Source: Sympetrum striolatum (taxonomy: Eukaryota > Arthropoda > Insecta > Odonata > Libellulidae). From it: a stretch of 64,000 nt of DNA. Both the position numbers and the translations under genes were made by a program. The notes below the pieces were generated by a model. That model did not search any database and was not told the origin of the DNA. It saw only the letters and a program-made list of their open reading frames with translations. The stretch is taken from contig OX388351.1 of assembly GCA_947579665.1 (NCBI GenBank), positions 56,490,939-56,554,938 on the forward strand. Direction: 5' to 3'. Below, piece by piece: positions 62,400-64,000 of this stretch. How positions within the stretch are numbered: position 1 is the first letter of the stretch; each line of letters starts with the position of its first letter.

Positions 62400-63060
62400 G
62401 TTTAACGAGACAATTACCACTTCCCCTGCCGATCTAACTGCAGGATTGCTTCGCCGCACTCCCTCGCCCGTTTGCTAATGCTCCCCGCGGAAGACGCGGT
62501 CGCGGAAGACTGCTCGAGTTAACTGGCAATCAATCTTTTCATCAACGCCGTTCAGACCGAAACTTCCTCCAGGAAGCCATAACTTGCAGATTAGTTGCTT
62601 AGCCAATTAGTCTCCCCGAAAGACAAAGCCGTCTATTCAGATCAGCAGCCGTGTCTTCGGGCCCTGAAAATGGATTGGTAAATAATTCAGCGAATCTGGA
62701 TCATATCTCAGTCGGTAACGTCGTCTCCCATCCCCGAGGACCTTCGTTATCCGGAGAACGTCGCTTACGCATGGCGGGAGGTGGGGACAACCCGCTGGGG
62801 ACTCACCTCATGACAGGAGCGTAGGAATTCCCCAGGCTCTGCTAATGGAAACAAGAGGAGGACTTGGTGTCTGCGAAGGTCAGTTTCCCCGGGAACTTGC
62901 TGACGGGAGTAGGGGGAGCCCGTCTAACTTCCGGATTTAAGGGTCTCCGTTTCAGAGGCTCTCTTTCGGGGTTTGTTACGTGATTATCCCTTCGGAGACG
63001 TTTATAGGAATACATTTTTACCGAATCTGAATATCGTTCTGCCCCCGGAGATGTTTGAGA
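62400..63060. other. GC- and CpG-rich island; no gene recognised
   Basis: High GC for this window, with few long ORFs, so coding is unlikely; a regulatory role is possible but unsupported by any specific site. Confidence 0.3.
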
Positions 63061-63970
63061 AATCTCTTGTTCTTGATTTTTCGAGAGAGATTTGCCTATT
63101 CCGACTCAATTTGTTTCTCTCGATTCTGGATTATGAACCCTTTCAGCAGTGAAGCATTCGGCCATTATGAACCTCTCAACCTCCCACACAGTTACCTCTC
63201 TACATTTTAAACTCGGACGAAAAGTTCGGGAAATGTGACTTTTTTCCACATTTCTCGACAAATGAAGAGATCTTAATATAACTCGATTCACCTTTTCATC
63301 CCTCCAGGACAAAATGATTTCTTCCACCGCTCACTGAAGTAGAATCTTCCGATTGTTTCTTTTATTTAACCGGCGGTGCATCTGAATATTACGAGATTTT
63401 ACGTCGTGGAACATTTCTGTTTTGCAAATATACACTTCTCTAAAAATCGTTGTTTCCTCTTACTATTCCGCCGTCTTAATATTTTAAATGCATTGCTGAA
63501 AATATTTCTCTCATTCTTACCTTTAATCGAATTCTTGAATATAAACTTCAGTAAATATATTTAATGCTATGGATTCAAATTTTTGTGAGGTAGCATTGTG
63601 TTATTTATTATATCCAAGGGTACACGAAAAATTTTAATTCATCCTGAATTTCGGAAATACAATTCAAAGATCTAACTGAGTTATAGATTCAAATTACGTT
63701 AGTTTTTACTTTATATAGCAATGTGGCCTTCGTAGCGAATTGCATACTTCTTCGGCCGCCGCGCATCTCCACATATAATTACATTCCTTTTGCAAGAGAT
63801 TCCATCGTGAATATGTAAACTGTGACCCGTGAATGACTGATGCATCAAAAATACAGAATTAAGTAAAACGAAATCAAAACAATAGAAATTTACCAACACC
63901 AATAATTTTGTAATTTTTTGTAACTGATTGTTAACTGGTTCCCCTAGAATAATGAACTATTGTTTTCTAT

Positions 63971-63985
63971 ATTTATTCATTTCAG
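63971..63985 (+). promoter_or_regulatory. Acceptor-like 3' splice site at the window edge
   Basis: ATTTATTCATTTCAG followed by TTTTCAAATGCAGCC has a pyrimidine-rich tract and CAG. Only 15 bases follow, so whether an exon begins here cannot be tested. Confidence 0.15.
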
Positions 63986-64000
63986 TTTTCAAATGCAGCC

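Overview
The window looks like nuclear DNA from an arthropod, most likely an insect. It is strongly AT-rich, has no dense ORF layout, and has large GT-AG introns around GC-richer coding exons. It also carries a varied load of small transposable elements: Tc1-type and piggyBac-type miniature elements, a non-autonomous Helitron, LINE 3' tails ending in TAA or AAAT repeats, palindromic repeats with hammerhead-ribozyme-like cores, and a dimeric tRNA-like SINE. The species cannot be fixed from the sequence, and a non-insect arthropod is not excluded.

Only one protein-coding gene is convincingly visible: the last three coding exons of a plus-strand gene at 12258-16281. Their splice phases fit exactly (1617 bp and 1655 bp introns). 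Together they encode the C-terminal ~250 residues of a single-pass membrane protein: a ~29-residue transmembrane helix with a basic stop-transfer, a ~210-residue cytoplasmic tail, and a C-terminal class I PDZ-ligand-like ending (ESCV). The ectodomain exons are not in the window, so the intron before 12258 is at least 12 kb or the upstream exons are unrecognisable here. A Sidestep-type immunoglobulin-superfamily receptor is my best guess, from the architecture and an impression of the tail, not from an alignment. A poly(A) signal lies at 16827-16832.

Layout: 1-12257 is non-coding (upstream intron), with a 300-bp palindromic element carrying hammerhead-like cores (2811-3110), a related single arm (4300-4360), a 183-bp foldback element (4946-5128) and a LINE-type tail (12033-12094). 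12258-16860 is the gene 3' end, with a triple-palindrome foldback element 21 bp after a splice donor. 16860-64000 is non-coding as far as I can tell. It holds a 167-bp tandem duplication, a 759-bp piggyBac-type element with TTAA ends (19001-19759), two inverted 77-bp Tc1-type hairpins (33344-33420, 33932-34008), several LINE 3' ends of one family, two copies of another foldback family (40285-40488, 47513-47711), a decayed ~200-bp tandem array (44237-44727), a long (TA)n tract (53018-53088), a dimeric tRNA-like SINE (57561-57782), and a palindromic hammerhead-like element split by a textbook Helitron (58068-58530). GC-richer islands near 8.4, 20.4, 43.8, 52.3, 60.6 and 62.5 kb have no recognisable coding content.

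The most rewarding part is the repeat biology. The set of hammerhead-like motifs, arranged back to back in two elements, resembles the terminal regions of Penelope-like retroelements, and one of them is cleanly interrupted by the Helitron.
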